A program made the translations under genes and the position numbers. Below, piece by piece: positions 1 through 11,949 of a stretch of DNA of 64,000 bases; positions within the stretch are counted from its first letter, which is position 1, and every line of letters starts with the position of its first letter. The DNA is from Sphagnum compactum. Lineage: Eukaryota; Bryophyta; Sphagnopsida; Sphagnales. The stretch lies in assembly GCA_965153455.1 (NCBI GenBank), contig OZ234504.1, forward strand, positions 10,416,001-10,480,000, in the 5' to 3' direction. The notes beneath the pieces are model-generated. The model did not search any database and had not been told where the DNA came from. It was given only the letters and a program-made list of their open reading frames with translations.

Positions 1-2933
1 ATCAATTCACACTTGCGGATCCAAGTGTGCTTTATTAAAATTATTGAACACGTAAATTCATGTCCAAGGATGCATAAAGTTTGTCATTATCCACTTCAAC
101 TTAATTTGGACATTAACACTTTTTAGCATGGTTTGTGAATCATGTGCCAACTTGGAATGCATGTGTATGGTAATGCCCCAAGGAGGGAGCCTTATTCCTA
201 CAGGTAAAGGCATGGGCATTAACCTGATGTAAAAGCAAGAAGTAGATCATGAGCTAGAAATATGATATCAAAAGGTGACCACCCTTCGGAGTGCATATGA
301 TATGCCTACTGGTATTTAAGTTTGATGCATCTTATGCCTATTAATAAGCTGGGTCACTTCACACTATGTTTCAGGGCCCAATTCCATAAGTCCCAAGAAG
401 AGGCAAAGTCCCATCATAATCAGGTCATAATCAGGCCATTGAAGTACAATAAACAATATTATTCTTTGAGAGTTGATGTGCCACAGTTTGAAGGACTTGG
501 TCCCAAGTCCCATGAGAAGGGCAAAGTCCAACAGTGTGTCCTCCTAATGATCCTCCTGATGATGGGAAAAAAGGAAAAAAAAAGTATTGAAGCCGGAACT
601 TAAGTAATGAAAGTCATGGCTGCTCTAGCCACTCTTTTATTATTTCAATAAAAAAATGGTTGGGACTTGTCTTTGTAGTTGAGTTTCATTTTGGCTCCAC
701 CCAACTCCTTGTCTAACTCCTTACTCATGAAACTAAAAAGTGTAGTCATGTAAAACTTCCCACTCATGGTTTTGGGATTTGTAAATTGGTTAATAGTGTG
801 AAGGACTTGATCCTGATTTGGAACTCTACTCCAGATAGATTGCTCAATTGAATTGAGACTTATAAATCAGGCCCTAGTGTGAAATGGCCCTAAATATATA
901 GATCATTTGCACATAGAGGAGGCAACATGTTTTATCATAAGGTGCCATCCTTAAACACTAAGAAAAATATCATCATGTTATTCATGATGACATAATAATG
1001 TTTGTGAAAAATTGTCATATATGATGACTTGTTTGTATGGTGATGGGAATGGTCATCTTATCTATTATTGTTGGTATTTGAGGCTTGTTGTTTGTTACCT
1101 GTTAAACATTTGGTTAAGCATTAGTCCTAATATAACTTATGTCGTTCTTTGTGTAGTTACTATTATCTCAGAATATGACAACTCAGGATATCTTTGTTGT
1201 GTGAGCATCAATGTTTTTTTTTCCTGGCAAACTGGTGCAAAATTGCACCCAAAAAATGCATCAGAAGAATATTCTATTGCAGATTCTCTTTCTTTTTTCT
1301 TTTGGCCATAAATGATCATATCTCAAATAAGAAGTTCGCAGATTCAGGCACATTTCTACTGTTAGGCCATTTTTTCTACTGTTTTATATAGTTTTCCCAA
1401 GCCTTGTTGCCATCCACGCCAACTTTTTTTTTTTGTTCGGCAGCAGTGCTACATCACCAAAATGACAGAAGAAACACTGGCAGGCATGTGTTTTGTAGTC
1501 AAGGAAGTAAAGTGTTTTTAAAAAAAGCTTGTAAAGCCAAAAGAATAGCAATGCCATGGTCGGTAAACTATAATGAGACAAACAATTATTGATGGATTTT
1601 CTTTGGACAATAGATTATTGATGGGCCAATTGCCTTATATGCCATAGTACAATAAATTATTGATCAACCAATTGCCTTATATACCATAGTACAATGGATT
1701 ATTGATAACCTATTGCTTTATATCCCATACCTACAACTAACATTCAATGTTAAGTTATTCTCAAGAAGGCAAGTCAAGAGGAAAAAAAACACCTAAGCTT
1801 GTTGGATTTCACAAGAATCAAACTAGGGGATTGACATAGAAAGCAATCCAAGCCACCCACAATCATAAGTTTGACATTTAGAAAAACAAAACGAAAAATC
1901 ATGACCTTGTTCTAAAAAATATTAACACTTAAATGCCTAATACACCAAAAATACCTTTTTATTTGAATTTCAAATGGATGTGGGTGATGGAAATATATAT
2001 TTTTACTTTTCTTTTTGAGGTTGTATGGATCCTTTTTAGAGCTTTTTGGTGATCTACTAACTTGAAATTTTCACATAAATTTGAGTGAAGTTTTGATAAA
2101 ATAAATGCATGCATTGGGGTCTCTAGATGGTTAGTACGTGCAACGACGTTATCTTGTGAGTGTGTGACCATGAACACATGAGCATGATAAAAATTTTTAA
2201 AAAATATTTTGATGATGTGGATAACATATTCTTGCTAAGTAAAATAGAATCTAAAATGACGTGGCAAAATATTTTGCCACATGGACATGGATGAAATCAT
2301 AATGGATGAAATTCATCATAAAGAAACCTTGTTTAACAAAACTTTCCAAATGAACTTATTTTTGGTAAATGATTTTCCCTAAGACCACGGCTTGTTCATT
2401 TTTTAAAGTTTATTGAATAATATACTAGTGTTTGTTAGTGGGTTGGATGTCACGTACAAAACTATATTTGGAAAGGAAATTCAGAATGTTCACGTGATAT
2501 TTTGTCACTGCATTGCAAAACATGCATATTTTCATTTTTTTACAAGACACAAGTGGCACAACACATGACAAAGATAAACATGATCTTGCTTTGGTAGAAG
2601 AAGAATGCAATTAGTACTATCTAAGGTAATCTACAAACACAAAAACCAATGCCTAGTGGACAATCCATTTGCTGAAATGAGAACGATTATAAATTCATTC
2701 ACTGTGTTTCGGAAAATGCCAACGAATCTTACACTTCATACAAGTATTTCAAATCTATTAATTGCCTCCAAATGTACTTTGTGAAAATCCTTTTATCGCA
2801 TGTCATACAACTCGACAACAACGCTCCATTCTGAAAATATCACCCTAACATGATTTGTTAGGCGTTGCATTTCATTTCAACTCCATGTCAAGAAATGAAT
2901 GAAAAATTTTGTTTGGCCATAATACATCACATT
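1..2933. other. Unclassified AT-rich DNA
   Basis: I see no gene here. Reading frames are short and none shows a recognisable domain or splice structure. The only structured piece is the short 42-bp tandem repeat near 1.6-1.7 kb, listed separately. It probably consists of old decayed repeats. Confidence 0.5.
1613..1727. repeat. 42-bp tandem repeat, about 2.7 copies
   Basis: Units begin GATTATTGAT and contain CCAATTGCCTTATAT followed by CCATAGTACAAT. Two full 42-bp units and a shorter, more diverged third unit follow head to tail. No coding role is visible. Confidence 0.75.
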
Positions 2934-3285
2934 TTATAAGATGGAATAGAGATGTTTGCAATGCACCCACTTCCCCCGACCACCCAAAGAACCTACCATC
3001 ATTTGTATGAAATCAACACAAATGCAATTAGGGAAATTTCCAATTGTCAACCTCATATTGCTTTGTGCTAGGAGGTGGACCAAAGTTAATGATGTAAATC
3101 TATCCATACCCTGGTGGAGGAACTTCAGTAGGTGGCAAAACAACAACCTCCAAAGTATGTCTAGCCTCCCACCTATTTGTTTGTTGCATTGAAAGCTTGA
3201 GCGTTGTTGTTCACCGAATAGGCTAGTTATTGCGAGCTTTTGGCGAGCTCTGAGATCTACATGTTGGTTATGAAGTGTTGTACTT

Positions 3286-6237
3286 TCATTTGCAAAAAAG
3301 GTCTGAGGAGCACATTTGCTCAATTGCAAACCTTTTCAAATCAGACCACAAACCATTGTAGCATGGACTAAATATGGCACGAACTATTTTTCTGGCAATG
3401 ATTTTGGCATCGCATTGTTTCATTGAGTCTTTTTGAATTATAGAGCAATGAGTATTTGACGATGGTGGGCACCTCTCAATTTTCCACACACCATCCCCAC
3501 ACACATGTTCTTGAACCTTCAATCCTTGAAAAGTCAAAACAAATGTTTCATCCCTAAAAACCCCACTAGACTCTCTAGCATCAACATTTGAACCAACAAA
3601 GCCATTCGACATTGCTTTAACTTTTGGTTGACCAAAATTCACACAATCATGCCTGTGTGAATCGCCATTTGACCCTAGGCTATGTCAGCCCTTTGTTTTA
3701 TGGATCCAAAAACTTTTTGACCTTCCAAATGAGCTATCCTAGTAGTGGAGGAAGACTGTTGGTGTTTTTAATGATGGCGTTGGCCATTTACAATGAGTTG
3801 CTAGATTGGCTTATTCAACACAGTTTCAATTCATCCCTTCCAATACCCTCTCCGCATCTTCCACCATTCAAGTATACCCTATAAGATGCATTTTGTCTGA
3901 ATGCCCTAACATAATCATCAGAAGTCGCAACGAAAAGGCATCAGACACTTTTCCCAAATTGCTGCAACCAAATATTATGGATTTTTTCAAACAAGTTACA
4001 AGTCGGCATGTTGGTAACCTCCTCAAGGTTGAACTTCTACAAGTGTTTTCAAAGGAAAAAAAATCATATATTAGAATCATGAAAATGATTAATTATAACT
4101 ACACACAAAAAGTCAAGTTGTCTCACATGTAGCATGAAGCCCCCCCCCCTCCATTGTTTCACACGGAAGTGCCAAAAACCCAACCAATTATTGAACTCAT
4201 AATTACACTTCAGGAGTAGCCCTTGAAAAATACCACCAAGATCGAATTGCAACATGTCGAACATCCACTTCTTCCAAAGATGTTGCGTTCTTATATTTGA
4301 AACACAATACCTTGTGTCATTCTTGTAACTCCGGTGTAATTAATTGTTTTGTGTGTCTATCAAGTGGTTGAGTCCAATGGAACAAGCAAGTTCATTCCTT
4401 GTCAACCATCTTCATAGAGGCATCTCTAGAACCATACACAATACGGACCACCATGCATTGGCCTATGCATTATCCACCATGAACCCTTTGAAATTAGGGT
4501 TTGCAAAACCAAACCTAAGCATCATGTGGTTTAGTTTTGTCCACATGACACACTAAGCTTCTATGGATTCAGATTACATGTCGCAAATTACAATGGTGAG
4601 CATTTTGTAGTACATCGGGTTGTAAACATGACAAGCCATGGTGGTCCATTCCTAAACATGTTTGACAAAATCAAACATCAACCAACAATTTTGTAAATCA
4701 CCACTAAACTGCATGCGCCTCACCAAATTAAGCCCACTTGCCAGCCCATAGAGCAACATTTTAAAATTTTTTGCCCAACCATTTGTCCATGGAAATAACT
4801 ATCTTGGATGTAGTCATAAGGATTTTTCGACTTAAGAAGAAGTATGTTATCCATGGGGCCTCTAGTACTAGCATTGTGCTTAAAGGATGCAATTAGGTTC
4901 CAAATATTGGGAGAACACAGGGGCTAGAACTTGTCCGTCACCTTGTCAAGTTTTTCCCCTTGAAGAATTTCCATAGGTCCTTCGCCATTATCATTGAACA
5001 AATGATGTGCCAAGAAGCCTTTACTTTCATTCAAGGAAATTGCAAATTTTTTGGCATTAAGGGTATGAGAAACTTGACCTTCTACCAAAACCTTAATTTT
5101 TTCTAAAGACTCCTTGCACATACCTTTTACAACAAGGTGCTCATGTGTGCCAAGGTGAATCGCAACTCTTGAAAGGGATTGAAGTTTTTGGATGACATAG
5201 TACATCCAACAGGGGCAAGTATTCACACACAAAAGACTTGCAACACAAAACCTACACACAATTGTACAGATAGGAGGTCTTGGTGTAAACTGGCCAGCCA
5301 GGGGAATTTGGGCAAAATCACCGGTCTAAATTTATTTCATTTCGAACAACAAAATGGAAAAAATGCTCACAGGAATTCTTATTGCAATGCAAATGCCCCA
5401 AACACCTGGTGCTTCTAAATCCCAAACCAAAATTGTTCATGATGTTGGAGGTTTTCACCTTGCACCAAGCATAACCATCATACTTGCATGTGGTCCATAC
5501 TTTACATTTGTCCAGAATGGCCAGTTGGAAGATGAATGGGTGACAATTTAAAAATGATGTCGTTATTATATGTGATGGGCAAAAAGGAAACATATTGGAC
5601 TTTGATCTTTTTGTAGTCCAATGACCTCAACTCATTTGACGAATGTGGTGCAACAAACATTACTTTCAAGCAGTCTATTATGGTTTCGAAGCTCTAACCC
5701 TAAACCTGACTTTAATTTGAAAGCATGTCCTCCATAGTAGTACACATCCAAAACCGTGGGTGAAAAAGAGCCAAAAACATTCACGTCAGAACTCATAGGT
5801 AGGGAGACATCCCCATATAAAAGTTGTTGAAATCAATAAAGGTTGATGAAGGGAAATGCAAAGATTAAATTGGAGTATCCTCTTTGTTTGGCATTTCTTG
5901 CTTCACAACGAAAGCCCAAGAGCCACATTCACCACATATGCAATTGTCCCTAAGGTGAGGATTATGCCTTGAAAACATTGTATCAAGTGCTCACCAACAA
6001 TCCTATACCTCCCTCCTTTGACATCCCAATGGACCCCATTAGGATTTGAAATAGACTTCTGGTATATTGAATTTTTGACAACGTTATTGTCATCGTAAAC
6101 ATCATCTCTAGAGACATGAATAGAACCACGTTCAAAACCAAACATATATGACAAACATTTTCTGTGACTTTTGCATTCCCAAAATCATGAACTGAATTCG
6201 TAAGGTCAACCTTGCCTTCAACATAAAATGTTGCCAT
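3286..6237 (-). pseudogene. Decayed transposase-like gene (family not named)
   Basis: Read on the minus strand, short open pieces follow one another in a consistent order with many stops and frameshifts between them. Recognisable blocks are FAISLNESKGFLAHHLF and EILQGEKLDKVTDKF near 4.93-5.10 kb. Further on come LVRRMQFSGDLQNCWLMFDF, then EWTTMACHVYNPMYYKMLTI and NPNFKGFMVDNA near 4.45-4.75 kb. The last two blocks look like the catalytic core of a DDE-type transposase. I associate this block order with a repetitive hypothetical-protein family of non-flowering plants, but cannot name it. No terminal repeats were found. It is clearly non-functional, and the boundaries are approximate. Confidence 0.4.
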
Positions 6238-6239
6238 TT

Positions 6240-8113
6240 CTAATCACAAACCATGGATTGTCAGAAAGAAAAATAGAAGAGTATAGAACCAAGAAGAAGA
6301 CAATGGAGTTTTTTTAATTACACAACCATAATAGTTCACCACCACAAACATTGAACATGTCGAAGAATGTCATAAGAAGAAGCAAGCATCAAGGAAAAAG
6401 TAAATTCCAACGATGATTAATCGGAATTGCTATATGTGAGATTTTTTGGAATCCTTCATAAGGTTGTTCATAGACCATTCCCAAAAAAATTCCAAAAATA
6501 ATTGCCTCATTTTCAAACTTAATTACGATATATTTATGTTAATAATAACTTCCTTCTCTTCATAATTTTTTTAATGACTATTTCTTACCTTTCTTAATAA
6601 CTACCTCCATTTTATTGTTATCTCATTTTTTCCCCTATCCATCGACATGTGTCTTTTCATCTACATGATATGAAGTCATTGGTAGTGCGTGTGGGGCTCA
6701 AAAAAATATAGGGATATTTTGTCACAGCCTAAAGTTTATAAATGTAGTGATCCCTACATTATGAACCGTTTCAGCAAAACAAAAATAAATAAATAAAAGT
6801 TATCAATGATCGACGAATAAGACCGATGGAAAGGTTGGAACGAAACAACTCATAATTGCACATTTAATTGATTATGTTAAATGAAAAAAGTAGGATAGTG
6901 CACAAAACCTAATAAGATGTCAGTGTGAGTATTGTGAATTAGAACTTTCTAAATTATGATGTTATGTAAATGGTAAGTCCCTATTGCCATTGTGTGAGCA
7001 CCGAGGGCAGAACCCAATGTCTACACAATAATTCCCTGATAGTAAGGACATACATTACATAACAACCGAGGGTAATCAATGCCTTACGAAATAATTCCCT
7101 CACTTTCAGATATCTAATTGGGTTACATCTTCCACCCTTGGGATCTTGAAACCTTACAATATATGCCCCAGGGAACATTTTGAAAGCCTGATTATAAAAA
7201 ATAATCCACCCTCCAAATACACTAATGATTTTCACAATAGTTGTCACATAATTGTGTAGTAGCCAAACGAACCATGATAGAATTTCTAGAACAAATGTTC
7301 ATACATACAAATATGCAAATATCTAGGTACAATGAATTTTGGGACAATTGAATGAGAAAAAATAGTTATTATCGTTATGAGTATAATCCAAGAATGTTAT
7401 AGCAGTCCTTTTCTAACACACTTAGCCCACTCCAATCCATCAAATAAGATAGAGTATGTTCGGTGGCAGTGAGAACCTCCAAAAGTAAGACTAACAGTTG
7501 ATGTACTTTCTAGCTTCATTGTTTTGTAAAAGATTTTTAAAAACAAAAAGGGGTACATTGAAGTTAATCTAAAAATAAAAGAGAATGAAGGGCACATTTA
7601 GGATGGTAAGGGTAGGGACAAAATATGGAATTTCAATGGAATTTCATCTAAAAAGAACAATTATTTTAAAAGTCCAATAAGAACTATTAGTCAAGGGAAA
7701 CCGAATAATTCTCTACATGAAATAGACTTTAGAGGAGCACATTTAAATCAAGAATGACATTTTTAAAAAATGAAATGGGTTAAACGATCAAGAAAATGAT
7801 TTATGATGTAAAATTATCACAAGGCAGCTGAAAAGATAAAGGCAACAAACTTGGGCATGATGTAAAATGATTTGGTCAGGAAGGAAAGGAAAGCCCAAGA
7901 AGGATTAAATTCAATTTTTTATGCCAAATGTGAAAATATCAGAACTTTACAATATGTATCCATCCTACAATTGCATTCCAATTTTCAAACCCATGGTTAT
8001 ATAAAAAGGAAATTACTAAATATTACCTTTAATTTAAGTAAGAAACAAATTTTTTTTCGATAAATGGGTATTTATACAAATATTTATAGCAAGAGAAAAA
8101 ATTGAAATAGTAG
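6240..8113. other. Unclassified AT-rich DNA
   Basis: No gene could be supported. An 88-codon minus-strand frame at 6981-7247 contains a natural-looking stretch (MFPGAYIVRFQDPKGGRCNP), but I recognise no family and see no neighbouring exons. It may be a lone fragment of a gene or repeat. Confidence 0.4.
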
Positions 8114-8118
8114 CATAT

Positions 8119-8939
8119 TGACGCGCTCCCAAGTTCCTAGTTAGACCCAAGATGGGTCCAAGTTATTTAAACAGCGAAATTGTGAGGAACTTGGGGCACG
8201 CTCCTAGCTCTCAGCACTAAAAGGGGTAGAGGGGTGTGTTGAGGCTCCGGGATGGGACTAGGAAGAGTGACAAGCTTTAGTTACTCACTCGAATCTGTAT
8301 CAAACCAACCAACAAGTTGGTTAGTTCACTTTCTGGATCACCTTTAGTGCTAAGACAAATCACGGGCAACCCTGGACTCACAAAACTCACCACGGCCCAG
8401 ACTCGGGGGAAGCCACCACCTTCCCCCATATAGTATTCTCTACGTCTCTCCGCGGAGCCTACATCCGAATGGCTTTTTGTCCCGGGACTCCCAAGGAGGA
8501 ATCCCGAAACTGTCCCGCTTGGGCCTCCCGCAACTTTGCAAGACTATAACTCTTTTCTCAGACCTCCGATTGGGACGAGGTCTGAAGCAAAGTTGTAACT
8601 TTCATCGAGAGCTTTCCAACGGTGTGTCGCACTTTACCTGAACGCATCGGGGTCAGGTCGATTCCCGACTTTTAGTGGTCGGGAGTCAAATTGCCAGTTT
8701 GACTCTCGGCCCTTCTTTTGGCCATAACTTGTGCTGCAAATGTCCAAATGACTCATGCGAGCCCATTTTTGACATCTACACTTACTATCTTTCCAATGAT
8801 ATAAGGAACTCCTCAATGCGAGGTGATTTGACCCCTGCAATCAAACTCTGAAGTTTCGGGAATCTCGAAGGACTCTCAAGTCCCCATTTCGGGAGTGTGA
8901 GTCTCATCCTCACACTCTCTTCAAAATAGGGTTGCGACA
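8119..8939. mobile_element. Solo LTR (821 bp) with perfect target duplication
   Basis: The segment begins TGACGCGCTCCC and ends GGGTTGCGACA, so it has the TG...CA ends of an LTR. It is bounded by a perfect 5-bp direct duplication, CATAT, at 8114-8118 and 8940-8944. It is visibly richer in G+C than its surroundings and has no long reading frame. There is no second LTR or internal domain nearby, so it is most simply a solo LTR left by recombination between the two LTRs of a retrotransposon. The orientation of the parent element is unknown. Confidence 0.72.
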
Positions 8940-8944
8940 CATAT

Positions 8945-10785
8945 GGATAGAAGATGCCACCAGAGATATATTTATTACAATGACAAATACGAAAAAAAAA
9001 ACAAGAATGATCGACTATGACCAATCAAGACTTCACAAATACTTAGGAATATGTTCATAAATTTTTGTGGGTTCTTGTAAACATGAAACAAATAAGGTGA
9101 AAGTATGTATAGAAATTTGTTAAACATTTTCAAAAATTTGTCTCTTAAGTCAATAATTAAAAACATTTGATCATCTTAATAATGTAATCTGACAAGCAAT
9201 AATTATTCACAACTATTATCTTGATAACTTAGATGGAAATGTAGTTGATTGATTTTTGGAATTTTGTCTTTACTGTCTAATACATTCGTTATCAAGTGTC
9301 TGTAATGTAACTGAATGGTGGCAAAATAATACTGAATTGTCAGAATTGTAGCAAGGGACAAGGTTTACTATAAATGAGGACGATAACAAACTATAATAGC
9401 TATTACATAATCCATTTATTAATTGGCATTAGACCCAATAGAGACATCGAATGATGAGTTGTCCTTACACACAAAAAACCAGTTTAAATCGATAATCGTT
9501 AGGTATACATTAGTTGAATGGTCACGAGTACAATAGGGTGATGACGAGATCCTTCATAAAAGAAAGTATAAAAAGCACATAATGGACAAAGATGAAACAT
9601 TTTTCAAATGCAAAGTTAAGAAGGTTTTGACCATAGCCCAACACATGAGTAGAAGAAGGCATGGTAACAAGTGGACTCATATCAAAGCGAAATAACAATT
9701 AAAAGTTCACAATGGTGCCAAGGAAAATCAAGAAACGTGCCTTGCAAGTTCCCAGACAAAAGGTGTGATGTCTTTTCTTAGAATGGAATAAAGATGTGTT
9801 GTGTTGTATTTTAGCAAACTCTCATATCTTCTAATACATTTTTTACACAATTGTGAAGCATATAGAAGTATCAGGAAGAGGAAAGAAGCTTGATTTATTT
9901 CAAGGGAGGGAGGAAACATTAGAGGTAAGATTTTCTATATTATAGGCCCAAATGCATTGTAGTGTGAATGAAAATACATTATCTGAAAAGATTTCACGAG
10001 TTCTAACCTGTGGATTATTATCATCAAAGAAGAGGTAGAAACAGTTATGGTGAAGACTTAGGGGATGACAGTAGCAACACACAAGACAAAAGTCCTCATC
10101 CTTCGGTAAGTGATATTGTAATTAGGTTTAAGAAGGGAACTTTTGTTTAACGGAAGTTGTGTTCAAATTTTAGGGTTTAGGGTTTCTTAAAAAATCAGTC
10201 TAGCAATGTTTATACATCAATTTATGATTGCATTTGTGAAGGTTGGATAATTCCAAGCAACTTAGTATCTGTAAAACCCAACTAGATCAATTCAGAGCGC
10301 AATTAAAAAAAATTCAATTTCTTAGGCAACATTTCTATTAGTTTTTCAGTTTCTTGCAGAGTTTAGTTTTGATTTTCAGTCAAAACATAAAATGTTAAAA
10401 AATTCTTGCTTTGATAAAAACCATCAGTTGAATGTTTGGAAACCCCACTCTAGTTCTTAATTTTGAGTTCAATAAAATATAATTTTCTAAAAATAAATTA
10501 TTTGCCTTTTATTAAGGTTTCACCAAGTAGAGAGCTAGGGCTTAAGTCCACACATGTATATAAGTGCTCATTATTAGAAGTGTCATTCTTGTTGATTTCT
10601 TTGTGTAGGAAGAAGGAAAAGGCCCTAGGAAATCTCAATACACCTCAAGAGGAGAGCAACAAGTTTGAGGTAAGAACTTGGAACCCCAACCTTGCTTTAT
10701 TTCCAAGTTTTTATGTTTAGAAACATCCAAGCGCGAACTTGGATTCTAGGGCGATGGTGAATTGGCCAAAATGAAAAATAAAATA
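8945..10785. other. Unclassified AT-rich DNA
   Basis: No gene is supported. A short telomere-like string (TAGGGTTTAGGGTTT) occurs near 10.17 kb. The remaining frames are short and featureless. Confidence 0.45.
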
Positions 10786-10789
10786 AATG

Positions 10790-11420
10790 AAAATCAAGCT
10801 TGTGCCTTGCTCCAAAGATGTGCTCGGAAAAAAAAGAACCGAGCTTTAGCTTGGCTCCAATTTTGGAGCTAAGCTAAAGCTCGATTCCATTTTTGGAAAA
10901 AAAACAATTTGAGCTAGATCTAGGCTCTATTTTTTTTTTGGTTCGATCCGAGTTTCTCTCAGTGCCCAAAGAAGCTCAGATTGAACAAAACAAAGGCCGA
11001 GCTTGGGCCCGACTTCGAATTGGGAGTTAAGTTTGGCCTTTTTTGTTTTTTTCATCTGAACTTTTTTCGGCACCAAAAGCAGCTCGGATCAATCAAAAAA
11101 AATCTAAGTTGTAGTTTGGCTCCAATTTTGAAACCGAACTAAAGCTTAGTTTTTTTCTTTTTTTTCCATCCAAACTTCTTTCAATGCTGAGAGAAGCTTA
11201 AATCAAGCAATCATAATATGTTGAGCTTGGGCTCGACTCCAAATTCGGAAGCTTGCCCAATCTTGGTTTTTTTCGTCATCCAAGCTTGTCTTGATGCCAA
11301 GAGAAGCTTGGATGAAGCCAAAAAAAAAAAAAAAAACTAAAGTTCACTTTTTTTTCTTCTTATAGAGCATCTATCGACGCCAACAAAAACTTAGAAGGAG
11401 CTTAAAGAGCCAAGCTAAAG
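10790..11420. repeat. Diverged tandem array, period about 110 bp
   Basis: The phrase GAGAAGCTYGGATNAA recurs in diverged form near 10,968, 11,078, 11,190 and 11,300. Each copy is preceded by a T-rich run and a GAGCTT..GGCTCCAA phrase. Spacing is about 110 bp, giving roughly five units. The units are well diverged, so the array is old. No reading frame spans it. Confidence 0.6.
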
Positions 11421-11949
11421 CCAAAAAGAGAACCTTAGATGTTTAGCTCTCTTTTTTCCTCAACTTGACCTTCTATATTCAGTTCTTTTTTTAGGAAAGA
11501 ATGTTGAACTTTCTTGTGTTTACTTTTACAAGACATATCTTGTAGAGATATCTTCGTCACAAGGATTATGGAAACACTTGAAGTATTGTATGCATTAGGT
11601 ACCGTTTTGCTTACAAAATTCTAGATTGATTTCATAGTTTTCTTTGTGCATTTGTAACATTCTGAATTTTTTTCTAGATTTCCCAAGTGATGCCATATGC
11701 ACACTCCTTGTCCTTCGATAAGACTATTCAAGTCGTTTAGTGCCAAACCAAGTTCAACAACTTTGAAGTCCTTGACAAGCACAAGATGGTGGCGATGAAT
11801 CAAGCTTAGATGGTTATTCCCTTATGCTGAATGGTATCCATGCCAATTGTTCATCCTCCACTCAAGATCGATGTCCTCAAATGGAGTAGGTGTTCTAGAC
11901 TAGTTATTGGGGATGTCTATAGTCACCATTGAGGCTCCAAGAGCAGATG

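Noticed and set aside
6981-7247. 88-codon minus-strand frame with natural-looking protein text
   Set aside because: No family recognised, no adjoining exons, and no support beyond being open.
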